Below are positions 9,182-17,299 of a stretch of DNA of 60,249 nt, piece after piece. The notes under the pieces are model-generated. The model was not told where the DNA came from and made no database searches. It saw only the letters and a program-made list of their open reading frames with translations. Position 1 is the first letter of the stretch. Every line of letters begins with the position of its first letter. The DNA comes from Bdellovibrionales bacterium (GTDB lineage: Bacteria > Bdellovibrionota > UBA1018 > CAIMNF01): assembly GCA_947372355.1 (NCBI GenBank), contig CANBTI010000009.1, positions 1 through 60,249 of the forward strand, written 5' to 3'. Made by a program: the position numbers and the translations under genes.

Positions 9182-10517
9182 GATCTTTAAGAAAAAACTA
9201 GATAATCGAGGGGTAGCACTTTTTATTGTGCTCACTTCCATGGCAACTCTAGCAATATTTTTAGGGGAAATTACCTATACCGCTCAAATCAATCAAAAGC
9301 TTGCTTATGATCGTTTGGATCAAGTGAAGGCTACTGCATTGGCAAAGAGTGGCTTTCGATTGGCATTACTCAGAATTAGAGCTTACTCCGAATTGAAAAA
9401 AACAGTGGCATCGATGGCTAAAACTGCCGGCGCAGATGCTAGTGCGGTAAACTCAGTAATACCAAAAGATATGTTAGAAAAGATTTGGAACGAGCCCATC
9501 ACTGTTCCTTTTTCTGGTGATATTTCTTCACTTCCCACTGCTGCCCAAGATGCACTTTTAAAATTTAGAAAAGATTCCGGCATGGAGGGGAAACTCTATC
9601 TTTCCATTCTTTCTGAATCATCCAAATTTAATTTAAATAGTTACTTGCCTACGTTTGCTGCGATCGCTGCACAATCAAAAGCATCACCCTCACCCTCACC
9701 ATCCCCTTCTCCATCCTCCACACCAGTAGTTTTCGATTCCGAACATGCTCGCCAGGCACTCACAGATCAAATCACCCAGACTTTTCAGAAAAAATTTGAT
9801 GAAGATGAAAAATTTAGAGATCAATATCGAAATTTAAAAATTTCTGACATCGCCGACGACATCATGGCGTGGAATGACCTCAGTTATGATAGTAATCGCT
9901 CTCAATCTTCAAACATGCCTTATAAAAAGGCACCATTTTATGATATTTCGGAATTACACTTTTTACCCACAGTGGATGATGAAATCTATAATCTTCTGGC
10001 TCCAGCCTACTCCACCACCGTTGAATCCAGTATTAATGTGAATAAAATTTTAGAACCAACTTTAATTGCACTGGTTCCTTCGATGACCCCAGAGGAACGT
10101 AAAAAATTCTTCCAAGATAGAGATCAAACCGGAGATAGTGCGTCTGCCAGTCCCACTCCAAGCAACTCAAATGCGGGGGGTAAGGAAGAGGGCGGTCCTT
10201 TTAAAGATTCAAAGGAATTTTTTGATTATCTCAAAAAAAATGTGGCTTCTTATAACTCTGAAACCAAAACACAGGAACTGAAAGATAGTTTAACGAAGAG
10301 AGGCATCAGCATTATTGTCGAAGAGAGTCAATTTTTAGTTCATATTGAAGCAACCGTACAGCAAACGAAACGAATCTTAGAGGCCGTGGTTACCCTAGTT
10401 CCAGATAAAGTAGCGCCGCCTACAAACTTACCCGTCAATCCGAACGCCAACGTAAACCCAACCACCCCCACCACGAAAAGGAGTAGCTTGAAGGTAATAC
10501 AAATGCGGTTTTTGTAG
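9156..10517 (+). CDS. gspK: Minor pseudopilin GspK
   Basis: Largest minor pseudopilin, capping the pseudopilus tip. I choose the ATG at 9156 (453 residues) because a GGAGG ribosome site sits at 9145-9149 and the protein then begins MKFCHPLTKIF, with prepilin site DNRG|VALFIVLTSMATLA. GspK characteristically lacks Glu at +5, as here. The GspK alpha domain follows, with the DxxxDW-like segment ISDIADDIMAWND. A low-complexity Ser-Pro run (SPSPSPSPSPSS, near residue 180) and a Pro/Asn-rich tail are odd additions. An earlier in-frame ATG at 9123 lacks a ribosome site. Confidence 0.9.
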   Translation: MKFCHPLTKIFKKKLDNRGVALFIVLTSMATLAIFLGEITYTAQINQKLAYDRLDQVKATALAKSGFRLALLRIRAYSELKKTVASMAKTAGADASAVNSVIPKDMLEKIWNEPITVPFSGDISSLPTAAQDALLKFRKDSGMEGKLYLSILSESSKFNLNSYLPTFAAIAAQSKASPSPSPSPSPSSTPVVFDSEHARQALTDQITQTFQKKFDEDEKFRDQYRNLKISDIADDIMAWNDLSYDSNRSQSSNMPYKKAPFYDISELHFLPTVDDEIYNLLAPAYSTTVESSINVNKILEPTLIALVPSMTPEERKKFFQDRDQTGDSASASPTPSNSNAGGKEEGGPFKDSKEFFDYLKKNVASYNSETKTQELKDSLTKRGISIIVEESQFLVHIEATVQQTKRILEAVVTLVPDKVAPPTNLPVNPNANVNPTTPTTKRSSLKVIQMRFL

Positions 10518-10550
10518 ATTCTCCTGATAAAAAAAGCTTATACTTAACCT

Positions 10551-12158
10551 ATGCGAGTGATTGGTCTTGATATTCATCCCGACAGAGTGAGTGCCATTGA
10601 AGTAGATACTGCCTTTGGCCGTTTTGAAGTGCGTGATACTCACGAATTACTAGTTAATCCAGGTGAAATACCTGAAGCAACTGCCGAAAGACTACTCTCC
10701 GCTTTAAATAAAAAAGTGGATCGCTTGGTGGTATCAGCACCCACTGAAATTTCTACTTTCAGAAATTTGCAGATTGCTAGTAAAGATAAAAAAGCAGTGA
10801 AGTCTGCCCTAGAGTTTGAATTGGAAGATGATCTCCCCTTTGAAAGAGAGAGTCTTCATTATGATTCTGTTACCCTTTCTTCGGGTCAGCAAGGCTCCCT
10901 CATTCATGTAGGTGCAACCAAAAAAGAAAGCTTTTCAAATTATTTACAAAATCTTAAAAGTTTTGGATTAGATCCAGAAGTCATCACTACAGATCCTTGG
11001 GCTTATCGCACACTCCTACAAAGAATTGCACCCATTGATCCTATTTTACTTTTTGGACTTGAACGCAACAAAGTATTTTTTTATGTCCATCACCAAAACA
11101 AACCCATTTTGTATCGCGAAATTCAGTTTGGATTGAATAAAATTGAACAAAAACTTGAACAGGATTTTGGTGCCACTCAAGGTGAAATTCATCAATGGAT
11201 GAGAGATGTTGGTGTGAACAACATTGACGAAAAAGTTTCAAACTCCATATCGGATGCTCTTGAAGTGCTCATTACAGAGATTAAACAAACTGAACTTTCT
11301 GCGCGATCCACTCTGAAGATGTCCATTGATCAAATTTGGATCACCGGTGAAGGCGCTCAACTTCCTGGAATCATGAGTTGGCTTGAAGAAGCAAGTGGCA
11401 AGAATGTTTCCCTTTTCAAACCACTGAGTTTGATTGCTGCCAATCAATTAACTTACTCAGATAGTACGGAGATTCATTTTGCAAAAGCGCTAGCCTTAGG
11501 AATGTCGATTATTCCGCTAGATAAACTTCATCCTATTAATTTAAGAAAAGCATCTTTTTCAAAAACATCAGAAGGCTCCACTTCTGTTTGGGAAATGATT
11601 AGAAAACCACTGCCATTTATCGCCATCACCGCTTTGGTATTTTTTGCGACAAAATCAATTGAATTCCAGTATTACAAGGGTCGTTTATCGGATACAGATG
11701 AAGTATTAAAAAAGAGCCTAAAAACTTATTTTAATACCACTTTGGGATCTTCTCTTTCTGATAATGCGACTAGAAATTATCTCGCTGATACGGATAAATT
11801 AAAAAAAACGATTCAAACCGATCTCACCAAAGAGCGTGAAATGAGCAAAATCTTTGCTCCGAACAACAATTCACCTTTTGATTTCTTAAAATCTTTATCA
11901 CAAAAAATCAGCAAAGATATAGTTTTAGACATGGTTCAATTCAGTGCAGGCACTGAAATCACCGATTCATATAAAGAAAATCGCCCATTTAAAGCCACTT
12001 TATCTTTTTTGGTTTCCAATCCTCAAATGCTGGCAAAACTTTCAGATTTACTTGAAAAAACCTATAAACTTAAAAAAGGCAACTCAGAAGAAATTACACA
12101 AGACGGCAGAAAAGTTTTCAAAATCATGTTCTCTGGAATGGTGGAGAATGCAAAATGA
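10551..12158 (+). CDS. gspL: Type II secretion protein GspL (PilM-like)
   Basis: Bitopic protein that recruits GspE to the membrane. The 535-residue protein begins with an actin-like PilM/GspL cytoplasmic domain (MRVIGLDIHPDRVSAIEVD), has one membrane segment at about 352-372 (PFIAITALVFFATK) and a periplasmic ferredoxin-like domain of about 160 residues. It is longer than classical GspL (about 400 residues), and its N-domain resembles PilM in keeping the GLDI-type start. Only 33 bases separate it from gspK, and no clear Shine-Dalgarno sequence precedes the ATG. Its stop overlaps the gspM ATG (ATGA). Confidence 0.85.
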   Translation: MRVIGLDIHPDRVSAIEVDTAFGRFEVRDTHELLVNPGEIPEATAERLLSALNKKVDRLVVSAPTEISTFRNLQIASKDKKAVKSALEFELEDDLPFERESLHYDSVTLSSGQQGSLIHVGATKKESFSNYLQNLKSFGLDPEVITTDPWAYRTLLQRIAPIDPILLFGLERNKVFFYVHHQNKPILYREIQFGLNKIEQKLEQDFGATQGEIHQWMRDVGVNNIDEKVSNSISDALEVLITEIKQTELSARSTLKMSIDQIWITGEGAQLPGIMSWLEEASGKNVSLFKPLSLIAANQLTYSDSTEIHFAKALALGMSIIPLDKLHPINLRKASFSKTSEGSTSVWEMIRKPLPFIAITALVFFATKSIEFQYYKGRLSDTDEVLKKSLKTYFNTTLGSSLSDNATRNYLADTDKLKKTIQTDLTKEREMSKIFAPNNNSPFDFLKSLSQKISKDIVLDMVQFSAGTEITDSYKENRPFKATLSFLVSNPQMLAKLSDLLEKTYKLKKGNSEEITQDGRKVFKIMFSGMVENAK

Positions 12159-12748
12159 AAAATAAATTTCAACAAATGATTCAGCAGATGAAAGAACAGG
12201 AGTGGTATCAACAACTCCAAAGCACCTATCAGCAACTTTCACCTGAACAACAAATATACGTAAAATGGGGCAGCATTGCGGCTAGTTTTTTTCTAGTTTT
12301 CTATTTTAGCTGGAGCATTGTTCAAAGTTCAAATTCAATTAAGGATGAATACTTTCAAAAACAAGATTTGGTTCAATCTCTCAATAAAGGGAGTGAAGAA
12401 ATCAGAAGATTAAAGGGCCAAAGTGTTGGGTTTTCACAAACTGCTGCTGCAAATTGGAAAACAAGCATTCAATCCCTTGCCGCTACTCAAGGACTACAAC
12501 CCGATGCGGTTGAGATTCTGAAAGAATCAAGCGGACCTGCGCAAAATGTAATTCAAGAAACACTCCTTGAAGTTCAAGTGAAGGGCATTTCTGTAAAGCC
12601 GCTCGTACAACTCTTATTTCAAATGGAACACGCACAACCTCCTATGAAATTAAAGGGCATTAACATTGAAACAGGAGCGACTGAAGGTTTGCTCAATGCA
12701 AAACTTAATCTAAGCGGATACCTTGCAAAAGGGGAAAAATCAAAATGA
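12155..12748 (+). CDS. gspM: Type II secretion protein GspM
   Basis: Small bitopic platform protein that stabilises GspL. The 197-residue protein has a Gln-rich cytoplasmic N-terminus (about 1-40), one membrane segment (about 41-62, IAASFFLVFYFSW) and a periplasmic coiled plus ferredoxin-like domain. Sequence identity to GspM is always weak, so the call rests on topology, length and position between gspL and gspN, with four-base overlaps on both sides. Confidence 0.82.
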   Translation: MKNKFQQMIQQMKEQEWYQQLQSTYQQLSPEQQIYVKWGSIAASFFLVFYFSWSIVQSSNSIKDEYFQKQDLVQSLNKGSEEIRRLKGQSVGFSQTAAANWKTSIQSLAATQGLQPDAVEILKESSGPAQNVIQETLLEVQVKGISVKPLVQLLFQMEHAQPPMKLKGINIETGATEGLLNAKLNLSGYLAKGEKSK

Positions 12749-13710
12749 GCACTGAAGAATCGATCAGCTCAACTGGAATCGTAAGTACACGTCAACCTGC
12801 ATCTTTTTTTAAAAAAATAATGCTTACTTTTTTATTTTTTTCACTTCTATTTTTCTTTACCCTGACCAAACTTTCTCAAACAAAAATTACAGCATTGGTT
12901 CAAGGTTATGTACAATCGGCGCTAGATCCTTATGGAATTTACATTTCAGATCACGGTCGTGAGTTTTCTATCTGGAAGGGATTTGAATATCGCTTGATTC
13001 AACCCACTCTAGAATTGCCGGATCAAAGTCGCGTGGAATTAGAAGAAATGGTTGTATCTCCTAAATTCACTTCCCTTCTTTCTGGGAAAATTGGTGCCAC
13101 AATTGATTTTGACCAAGTTCTAGAACGAACTCCTTCAAAAACAACTTTATCTAAAATTCACATCGAAGGAACTGGCCGTGGCGATTTAGTCGACGCCACT
13201 ATCAATATTGATTCCCTAGATTTGGGTAAATTTGGTATTTTATCCTTTGCCGGTGGACTCAAAGGTGGAGGACAAATCGGAGGCGATATACACGTGGATG
13301 GACACCTTGCTGATCTTCCCTCTTTAGCTGGAAAAGTTTCATTAAAATTAAAAAAACTTCACCTCGACGAACAAAACCTTTTCGGTTTTCAACTTCCAAC
13401 CATGGATGTAAATGAAGGTACCATTGATGCTGCTATTGATCATGGGAAAATCGTAATGAAGCAGGTTCAAATCGGTAAGAGCTCAGACGATTTGCAAATA
13501 AACCTCACTGGAGACATTGGATTAAATCGCAACGTAAACTCCAGCACTCTCAACTTAAGGGCTATTATAGGATTCTCGGATAAAGTGAAGCAAAGCTTAT
13601 CCTTACTGGATTCTCTGATGGGTTCAGCAAAACAAGACGATGGAAAATACGTCTATAAATTGACGGGTTCATTCATGGCTCCATTTCCAATTCCAGATCC
13701 AAAAAAATAG
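12745..13710 (+). CDS. gspN: Type II secretion protein GspN
   Basis: The 321-residue protein has one N-terminal membrane anchor (about 24-44, IMLTFLFFSLLFFFTLTK) and a periplasmic all-beta domain of the GspN/AsmA-like type (GATIDFDQVLERTPSKTTL, and repeated L/G-rich strands). In the delta-proteobacteria-like T2SS the family called type II secretion system protein GspN occupies this place; its function is poorly defined. ATGA overlap with gspM. No hairpin terminator follows, so read-through into the lipoprotein gene is possible. Confidence 0.8.
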   Translation: MSTEESISSTGIVSTRQPASFFKKIMLTFLFFSLLFFFTLTKLSQTKITALVQGYVQSALDPYGIYISDHGREFSIWKGFEYRLIQPTLELPDQSRVELEEMVVSPKFTSLLSGKIGATIDFDQVLERTPSKTTLSKIHIEGTGRGDLVDATINIDSLDLGKFGILSFAGGLKGGGQIGGDIHVDGHLADLPSLAGKVSLKLKKLHLDEQNLFGFQLPTMDVNEGTIDAAIDHGKIVMKQVQIGKSSDDLQINLTGDIGLNRNVNSSTLNLRAIIGFSDKVKQSLSLLDSLMGSAKQDDGKYVYKLTGSFMAPFPIPDPKK

Positions 13711-13747
13711 CTTCTTTAACACTGAGCAGGTGTCTTACACTTTCTTC

Positions 13748-14596
13748 ATGAAAGTTTTTTCTCAATACAAAAAATTAATTCCGTTCATTATTGGTTCATT
13801 CACAATTTTAGGTTTGAGCTCCTGTAATCTTATGGGTTTTATGGATAAACCCAGTGGAGATGTTCAATTACTGGAAGCAGGAAGAGCATGTTTAGATAAG
13901 GGTGATTTTACCTGTGCTAGAGATTACTACCAAGCCCTTTCCAATAGTTATGCAGATGTAAAGATCAGCGAATCTTCACTCGCTACCCTTGGAGAAAATA
14001 ATATATTTTTCATGGCTGATTTATTTTCAGCACTAGGAAGTGGTACTGGAAATGCAACTACATTAATCACTTTAGCTGAAACTGCTTACGCGAGAAATAA
14101 ATTTGATGCAACTTCAAGAACAACGATTCAAACTCTTTATGGAAATGAAGCTTCAATTTCAGATAGTACTTTGAAAGCATACTCTCAACTCATCACATCC
14201 TTAGCAATGATCAGTAATTTACTCGCTAATGGAATCACTTCAGGTGGAAAACTCACTGCAGCAAATATTGCGTCTGATCCCACTACCTGTAAAGCTGCAA
14301 CTACCACTTGCGCAGTTGGTTCTGCTTGCGTTTGTGCGGCATGTGATGCTGGAACTGGAACTGGTATTGTGAATGGAGATAACTCAGCCGCTGATATGGC
14401 TACCTCTACCAACTGGTCTGGAGTAGCAAACTGGAATAAAATTAGTGCGTCTCTATCAAGTGCTAATACAGCAATTACCACACTCACTGGATCTGGAAGT
14501 AGCGGTATATTTGCTGCATTACAAGCATTAAATGGTCTTGGAGCTGCAGGCAATAACTGCAGACGCCAAATTCTTTTACAAACACTTTTTCCATAA
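13748..14596 (+). CDS. Lipoprotein with TPR-like start and Cys-rich segment
   Basis: A predicted lipoprotein of 282 residues, not recognised as a named family. From ATG 13748 it has a basic N-terminus, a hydrophobic stretch and lipobox LSSC (lipidated Cys about residue 26). The next part (RACLDKGDFTCARDYYQAL) looks like one TPR unit. The middle is Ala/Thr/Ser-rich, with six cysteines within 21 residues (CKAATTTCAVGSACVCAAC, about residues 176-196). A GTG at 13730 is an alternative start but adds only six residues. It lies 37 bases after gspN in the same direction, so it may be an operon-encoded T2SS accessory or substrate; this is inference from position. Confidence 0.7.
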   Translation: MKVFSQYKKLIPFIIGSFTILGLSSCNLMGFMDKPSGDVQLLEAGRACLDKGDFTCARDYYQALSNSYADVKISESSLATLGENNIFFMADLFSALGSGTGNATTLITLAETAYARNKFDATSRTTIQTLYGNEASISDSTLKAYSQLITSLAMISNLLANGITSGGKLTAANIASDPTTCKAATTTCAVGSACVCAACDAGTGTGIVNGDNSAADMATSTNWSGVANWNKISASLSSANTAITTLTGSGSSGIFAALQALNGLGAAGNNCRRQILLQTLFP

Positions 14597-14617
14597 CTTT
14601 AATCCGAAAGATTACTC

Positions 14618-15751
14618 ATGAAAAATTCAATTCATAAAAAAAATACAGTTCTCCACTTGGCTTGGCTTTCAACTCTTCTGCTTTCACTTTCTTCTTCTGC
14701 ACTGGCGATTAGTCCGATCATTCGTTCATTCAATAGTGTTCGATCTGAAGGAATGGGAAATGTTCGATACACCACAGGCTTTTACGAAGAAAATTTTTAC
14801 GCCAATCCTGCGCGATTGACAGAAAATCCTTCAAATTTATTTCAATTACCAAAATTCACTCTTGAGGTTGGATCCGGAACCATTAGTTCTCTCAGTAGTT
14901 TATTAGGTTCCAATAACGGAGGATTTTCAGCTGTTTCAGGAACAGTCGGAAAGCCTATTTCAGCAAAATTTCAATTTTTATTCCCAGCTTTTTACAAAAG
15001 GGAATTCATCACTTCTCAATGGAGCTTAGGTGTAGGTATACTCACTAGCGCACAACTCGTGGGTCAGGTTTCGCAGTCTGGAACCATCACTCCCACCACT
15101 GTTATCGGTGGCGGCCCTGCGATTACGATTGCCCGTCGTCTTTTACCTGAAGATCGACTCTCGATTGGTTTGACCACTCATGCAGAATTTCGTGCCACCT
15201 CTGGAAATGCATTTAGCATTATCGATTTTCTTAGAGGAAGTGTTGCGAGCTCACTCCGCGGTGGAAGCGGTATGGGTGTCGATTTTGATTTAGGAACTTC
15301 ATTTCGTCCTCACTGGGGTTTAGGTGGCTTTAACTATGAACTCGGTTTTGCGATGAACAATCTCCTGGGTGGAAAATATAATAATTTAGGTGGAAAAATC
15401 TCAGGATGGGCTGGTAATCCAACCGCTACCCCAACTTCATTTAATTTTGGTTTGGCTGCTAGAAAAGATGATCTTTGGAAATTTCATTCTTTCATGATGG
15501 CACTTGAATTCACAGATATTGGAAACAACAAGAACGGAAGTATTTTTAGAACCATTCACCTTGGTTCAGAAGCGAAATGGAAACTTTTTGCACTTCGTGC
15601 AGGGTTAAATCAAGGTTACCTATGCGGCGGACTCGGTTTTGATTTCAAGTTTTTTGCAATTAATTTATCCACCTATGGTGAAGAAATGGGATTAAATGTT
15701 GGATCACTCGAAGACCGTCGTTACGCAATCGACTTTGGCTTCCAAATTTAA
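14618..15751 (+). CDS. Predicted outer-membrane beta-barrel protein
   Basis: The 377-residue protein has a cleavable signal peptide (cut after SSALA, about residue 30) and then a motif common in FadL/PorV/TraF-like barrels (SEGMGNVRYTTGFYEENFY, then ANPARL). The rest alternates polar and hydrophobic residues with many Gly and aromatic residues, and ends in a terminal aromatic-rich strand (AIDFGFQI), as outer-membrane barrels do. No specific transported substrate can be assigned. It begins 21 bases after the lipoprotein gene and probably shares its transcript. Confidence 0.72.
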   Translation: MKNSIHKKNTVLHLAWLSTLLLSLSSSALAISPIIRSFNSVRSEGMGNVRYTTGFYEENFYANPARLTENPSNLFQLPKFTLEVGSGTISSLSSLLGSNNGGFSAVSGTVGKPISAKFQFLFPAFYKREFITSQWSLGVGILTSAQLVGQVSQSGTITPTTVIGGGPAITIARRLLPEDRLSIGLTTHAEFRATSGNAFSIIDFLRGSVASSLRGGSGMGVDFDLGTSFRPHWGLGGFNYELGFAMNNLLGGKYNNLGGKISGWAGNPTATPTSFNFGLAARKDDLWKFHSFMMALEFTDIGNNKNGSIFRTIHLGSEAKWKLFALRAGLNQGYLCGGLGFDFKFFAINLSTYGEEMGLNVGSLEDRRYAIDFGFQI

Positions 15752-16457
15752 TGACCTCTTAAAGGGGGCAATCACCCCATTTTTGGCTCTTAAATTAATT
15801 TTTAATCATTCAAGATTACTGAGCTTATCTCTAGCTCCGATTATTTCAGCAGTGATTGTATTTTCACTCATGATCTATGCACTGCTTGCGGGCCTATGGA
15901 CATTCGCCCATTCCACATTCATCGCGTTCATCAATAGCTACAGTGGAATATTTTTTGTTCTCGCTGCAATATTAACTCTCAGTGCCCTTTCTTTTTTTGC
16001 CGTGAGTTTTCTCACCTTTTTTGTCAGCCTTCTTGCATCCCCATTCAATGATATTTTGGCCGAAAAAACAGAATTAGCCCTAGGTGAATCCGATGTTCCT
16101 CATTGGAGTGTTGGTCGCTTGTTCAGGATTTTTTGGATTGATCTCAGAAAATCAATTTTAACTCTATTTACTGCACTGATTTTTAGTCTAGGTTTATTGA
16201 TTCCCGTGGCCAATGTATTATTTTTTATTGGCTTAGCACTGCTCAATACTTTTACCTTCATCACTTACCCACAATCCCGTCGCGAACATGGACTAGCGAA
16301 ATCTCTTCTGTGGATTGGTGATCACTTGTTTTTAAGTTTAGGTTTTGGGATCACTACTCTTTTATTATTTAGTATCCCAGTGATCGACATCTTTGCTCTC
16401 CCGATCTCTGTGGTGGGCGGAACAATTTTATTTTGTGACTCCAATAAAAAAAGCTGA
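15696..16457 (+). CDS. EI24/CysZ-like integral membrane protein
   Basis: The 253-residue protein begins with the EI24-domain pattern (a GAITPFLALKLIFNHSRL-type start followed by a long hydrophobic segment). About four to six hydrophobic segments lie near residues 45-75, 85-115, 155-185 and 215-245. The family includes the sulfate permease CysZ and unrelated membrane proteins, so a substrate cannot be named. The ATG at 15696 overlaps the preceding gene by 56 bases; TTG at 15735 (residue 14) would reduce the overlap to 17 bases and is a credible alternative. The stop codon sits inside the terminator hairpin. Confidence 0.7.
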   Translation: MLDHSKTVVTQSTLASKFNDLLKGAITPFLALKLIFNHSRLLSLSLAPIISAVIVFSLMIYALLAGLWTFAHSTFIAFINSYSGIFFVLAAILTLSALSFFAVSFLTFFVSLLASPFNDILAEKTELALGESDVPHWSVGRLFRIFWIDLRKSILTLFTALIFSLGLLIPVANVLFFIGLALLNTFTFITYPQSRREHGLAKSLLWIGDHLFLSLGFGITTLLLFSIPVIDIFALPISVVGGTILFCDSNKKS

Positions 16458-16496
16458 ACTCAAAATCTGGGAGGGAATCCCGATTCGAGTTCAGCT
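16452..16496 (-). terminator. Hairpin terminator for the Flp-type pilin gene
   Basis: A perfect 10-base stem (agctgaactc at 16452-16461 with gagttcagct at 16487-16496) encloses a second short stem (GGGA/TCCC). Read on the minus strand it is followed immediately by a run of seven T residues, as expected for Rho-independent termination of 16522-16716. On the plus strand the tail is only weakly T-rich, so it may also slow convergent transcription. It overlaps the last codon of the EI24-like gene. Confidence 0.8.
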
Positions 16497-16521
16497 GAAT
16501 AAAAATTCAAAAATTTAATCA

Positions 16522-16716
16522 CTAAGGGCTAGTGACGTCTTCCATCTGCTTCTCTACATTTTTCATACTTCCATCCATAAATGTAGTCATCTTGCCCTTC
16601 ATTTTACTCGCCATCATTACCACAATCGCTAGAATGAGAATGTACTCAGTCGTAGACTGGCCCTTCTTATCCTTAAACTTGCGTCTCATTCGCGTTAATA
16701 TGCTTTGCTTGTTCAT
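16522..16716 (-). CDS. Flp/Tad-type IVb pilin precursor
   Basis: A 64-residue small pilin. It has a basic leader of about 18 residues ending KKG, then the class-III/Flp cleavage context G|QSTTEYILILAIVVMM with Glu at +5 and Tyr at +6, and one hydrophobic helix followed by a short charged tail. ATG 16716 is chosen because GGGAGG lies 7-12 bases upstream on the minus strand; an earlier ATG at 16740 would put that site inside the gene. It stands alone, flanked by its own terminator and promoter region, 37 kb from the cpaC/cpaF genes that would export it. Confidence 0.82.
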   Translation of the reverse strand: MNKQSILTRMRRKFKDKKGQSTTEYILILAIVVMMASKMKGKMTTFMDGSMKNVEKQMEDVTSP

Positions 16717-16907
16717 ATCGCTTCCCTCCCATGTATTCATCTATAATCTAATCGTCAAAATACCGTCAAAACTTGAGCGATACTTTTAGATCACCTTAAT
16801 TATTATTGTCACATTGTTTAAAAATCATGTCAATGAAGTGTCATTTTTGACACATTATTGACGCATTCAATCAATTCAATATAGAATAGAGATAAGGAAA
16901 CAACACT
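16717..16907. promoter_or_regulatory. Divergent promoter region with repeated TGTCA/CGTCA boxes
   Basis: This 191-base intergenic region separates the minus-strand pilin from a plus-strand gene. A sigma-70-like promoter faces right: TTGACG at 16858-16863, 18-base spacer, TAGAAT at 16882-16887 (or TATAGA at 16880 with a 16-base spacer). Just upstream is a perfect inverted repeat, GTGTCA-tttt-TGACAC (16838-16853). Further TGTCA copies lie at about 16808 and 16829, and two CGTCAAAA copies 11 bases apart (16753 and 16764). On the minus strand the latter read TTTTGACG and could serve as -35 elements for the pilin gene. Confidence 0.5.
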
Positions 16908-17297
16908 GTGAATACATCAAGCGAGAACAGCAAAACAAAATCTTTCGAGGGACCTCAATTGAAACGTGTATCAGTGACTATACAGTACAAAAACCATCCA
17001 GAAAAAATAGTTTCTGGTTATGCACTCTCTCACGAGATTTTGGATAATCAGGTTTCATTTTTCGCAGCTCAAAAATTTCCAATCGATGAACCACTATTAA
17101 TGAAATATCAAATTAATGGTGAAAGTAAATCACTGACCGTGATGATGAAGCATATGCATGAGCAAATCTCTTCAGGTAGAGTTATGAATAGCTTACCTAC
17201 TGAAGAAAACCCATGCCCAGCACGAAAATTTTATCGATGTTATTCAATGGTAATAAAAGTCGTTGAACAGCAAATGGAAGAATTAAAAGCAGCCTAA
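16908..17297 (+). CDS. Hypothetical cytoplasmic protein, possibly PilZ-like
   Basis: A 129-residue soluble protein with no signal peptide or membrane segment. The GTG start is supported by a nearby AAGGAA ribosome site and an upstream promoter-like sequence. The middle has a strand-rich pattern (VSVTIQYKNHPEKIVSGYAL, then FPIDEPLLMKYQING) reminiscent of PilZ beta barrels, but the RxxxR and D/NxSxxG c-di-GMP signature is not visible, so PilZ is only a guess from shape. It ends two bases before the convergent fliA stop. No firm function. Confidence 0.6.
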   Translation: MNTSSENSKTKSFEGPQLKRVSVTIQYKNHPEKIVSGYALSHEILDNQVSFFAAQKFPIDEPLLMKYQINGESKSLTVMMKHMHEQISSGRVMNSLPTEENPCPARKFYRCYSMVIKVVEQQMEELKAA

Positions 17298-17299
17298 GA

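Noticed and set aside
9690-9725. Microsatellite or CRISPR-like repeat in gspK
   Set aside because: It is a short Ser-Pro coding repeat within an intact frame, without spacers or repeat units of CRISPR length.
16908-17297. Firm PilZ (c-di-GMP receptor) call
   Set aside because: The RxxxR and D/NxSxxG residues are not visible, so only a weak shape-based resemblance is kept.
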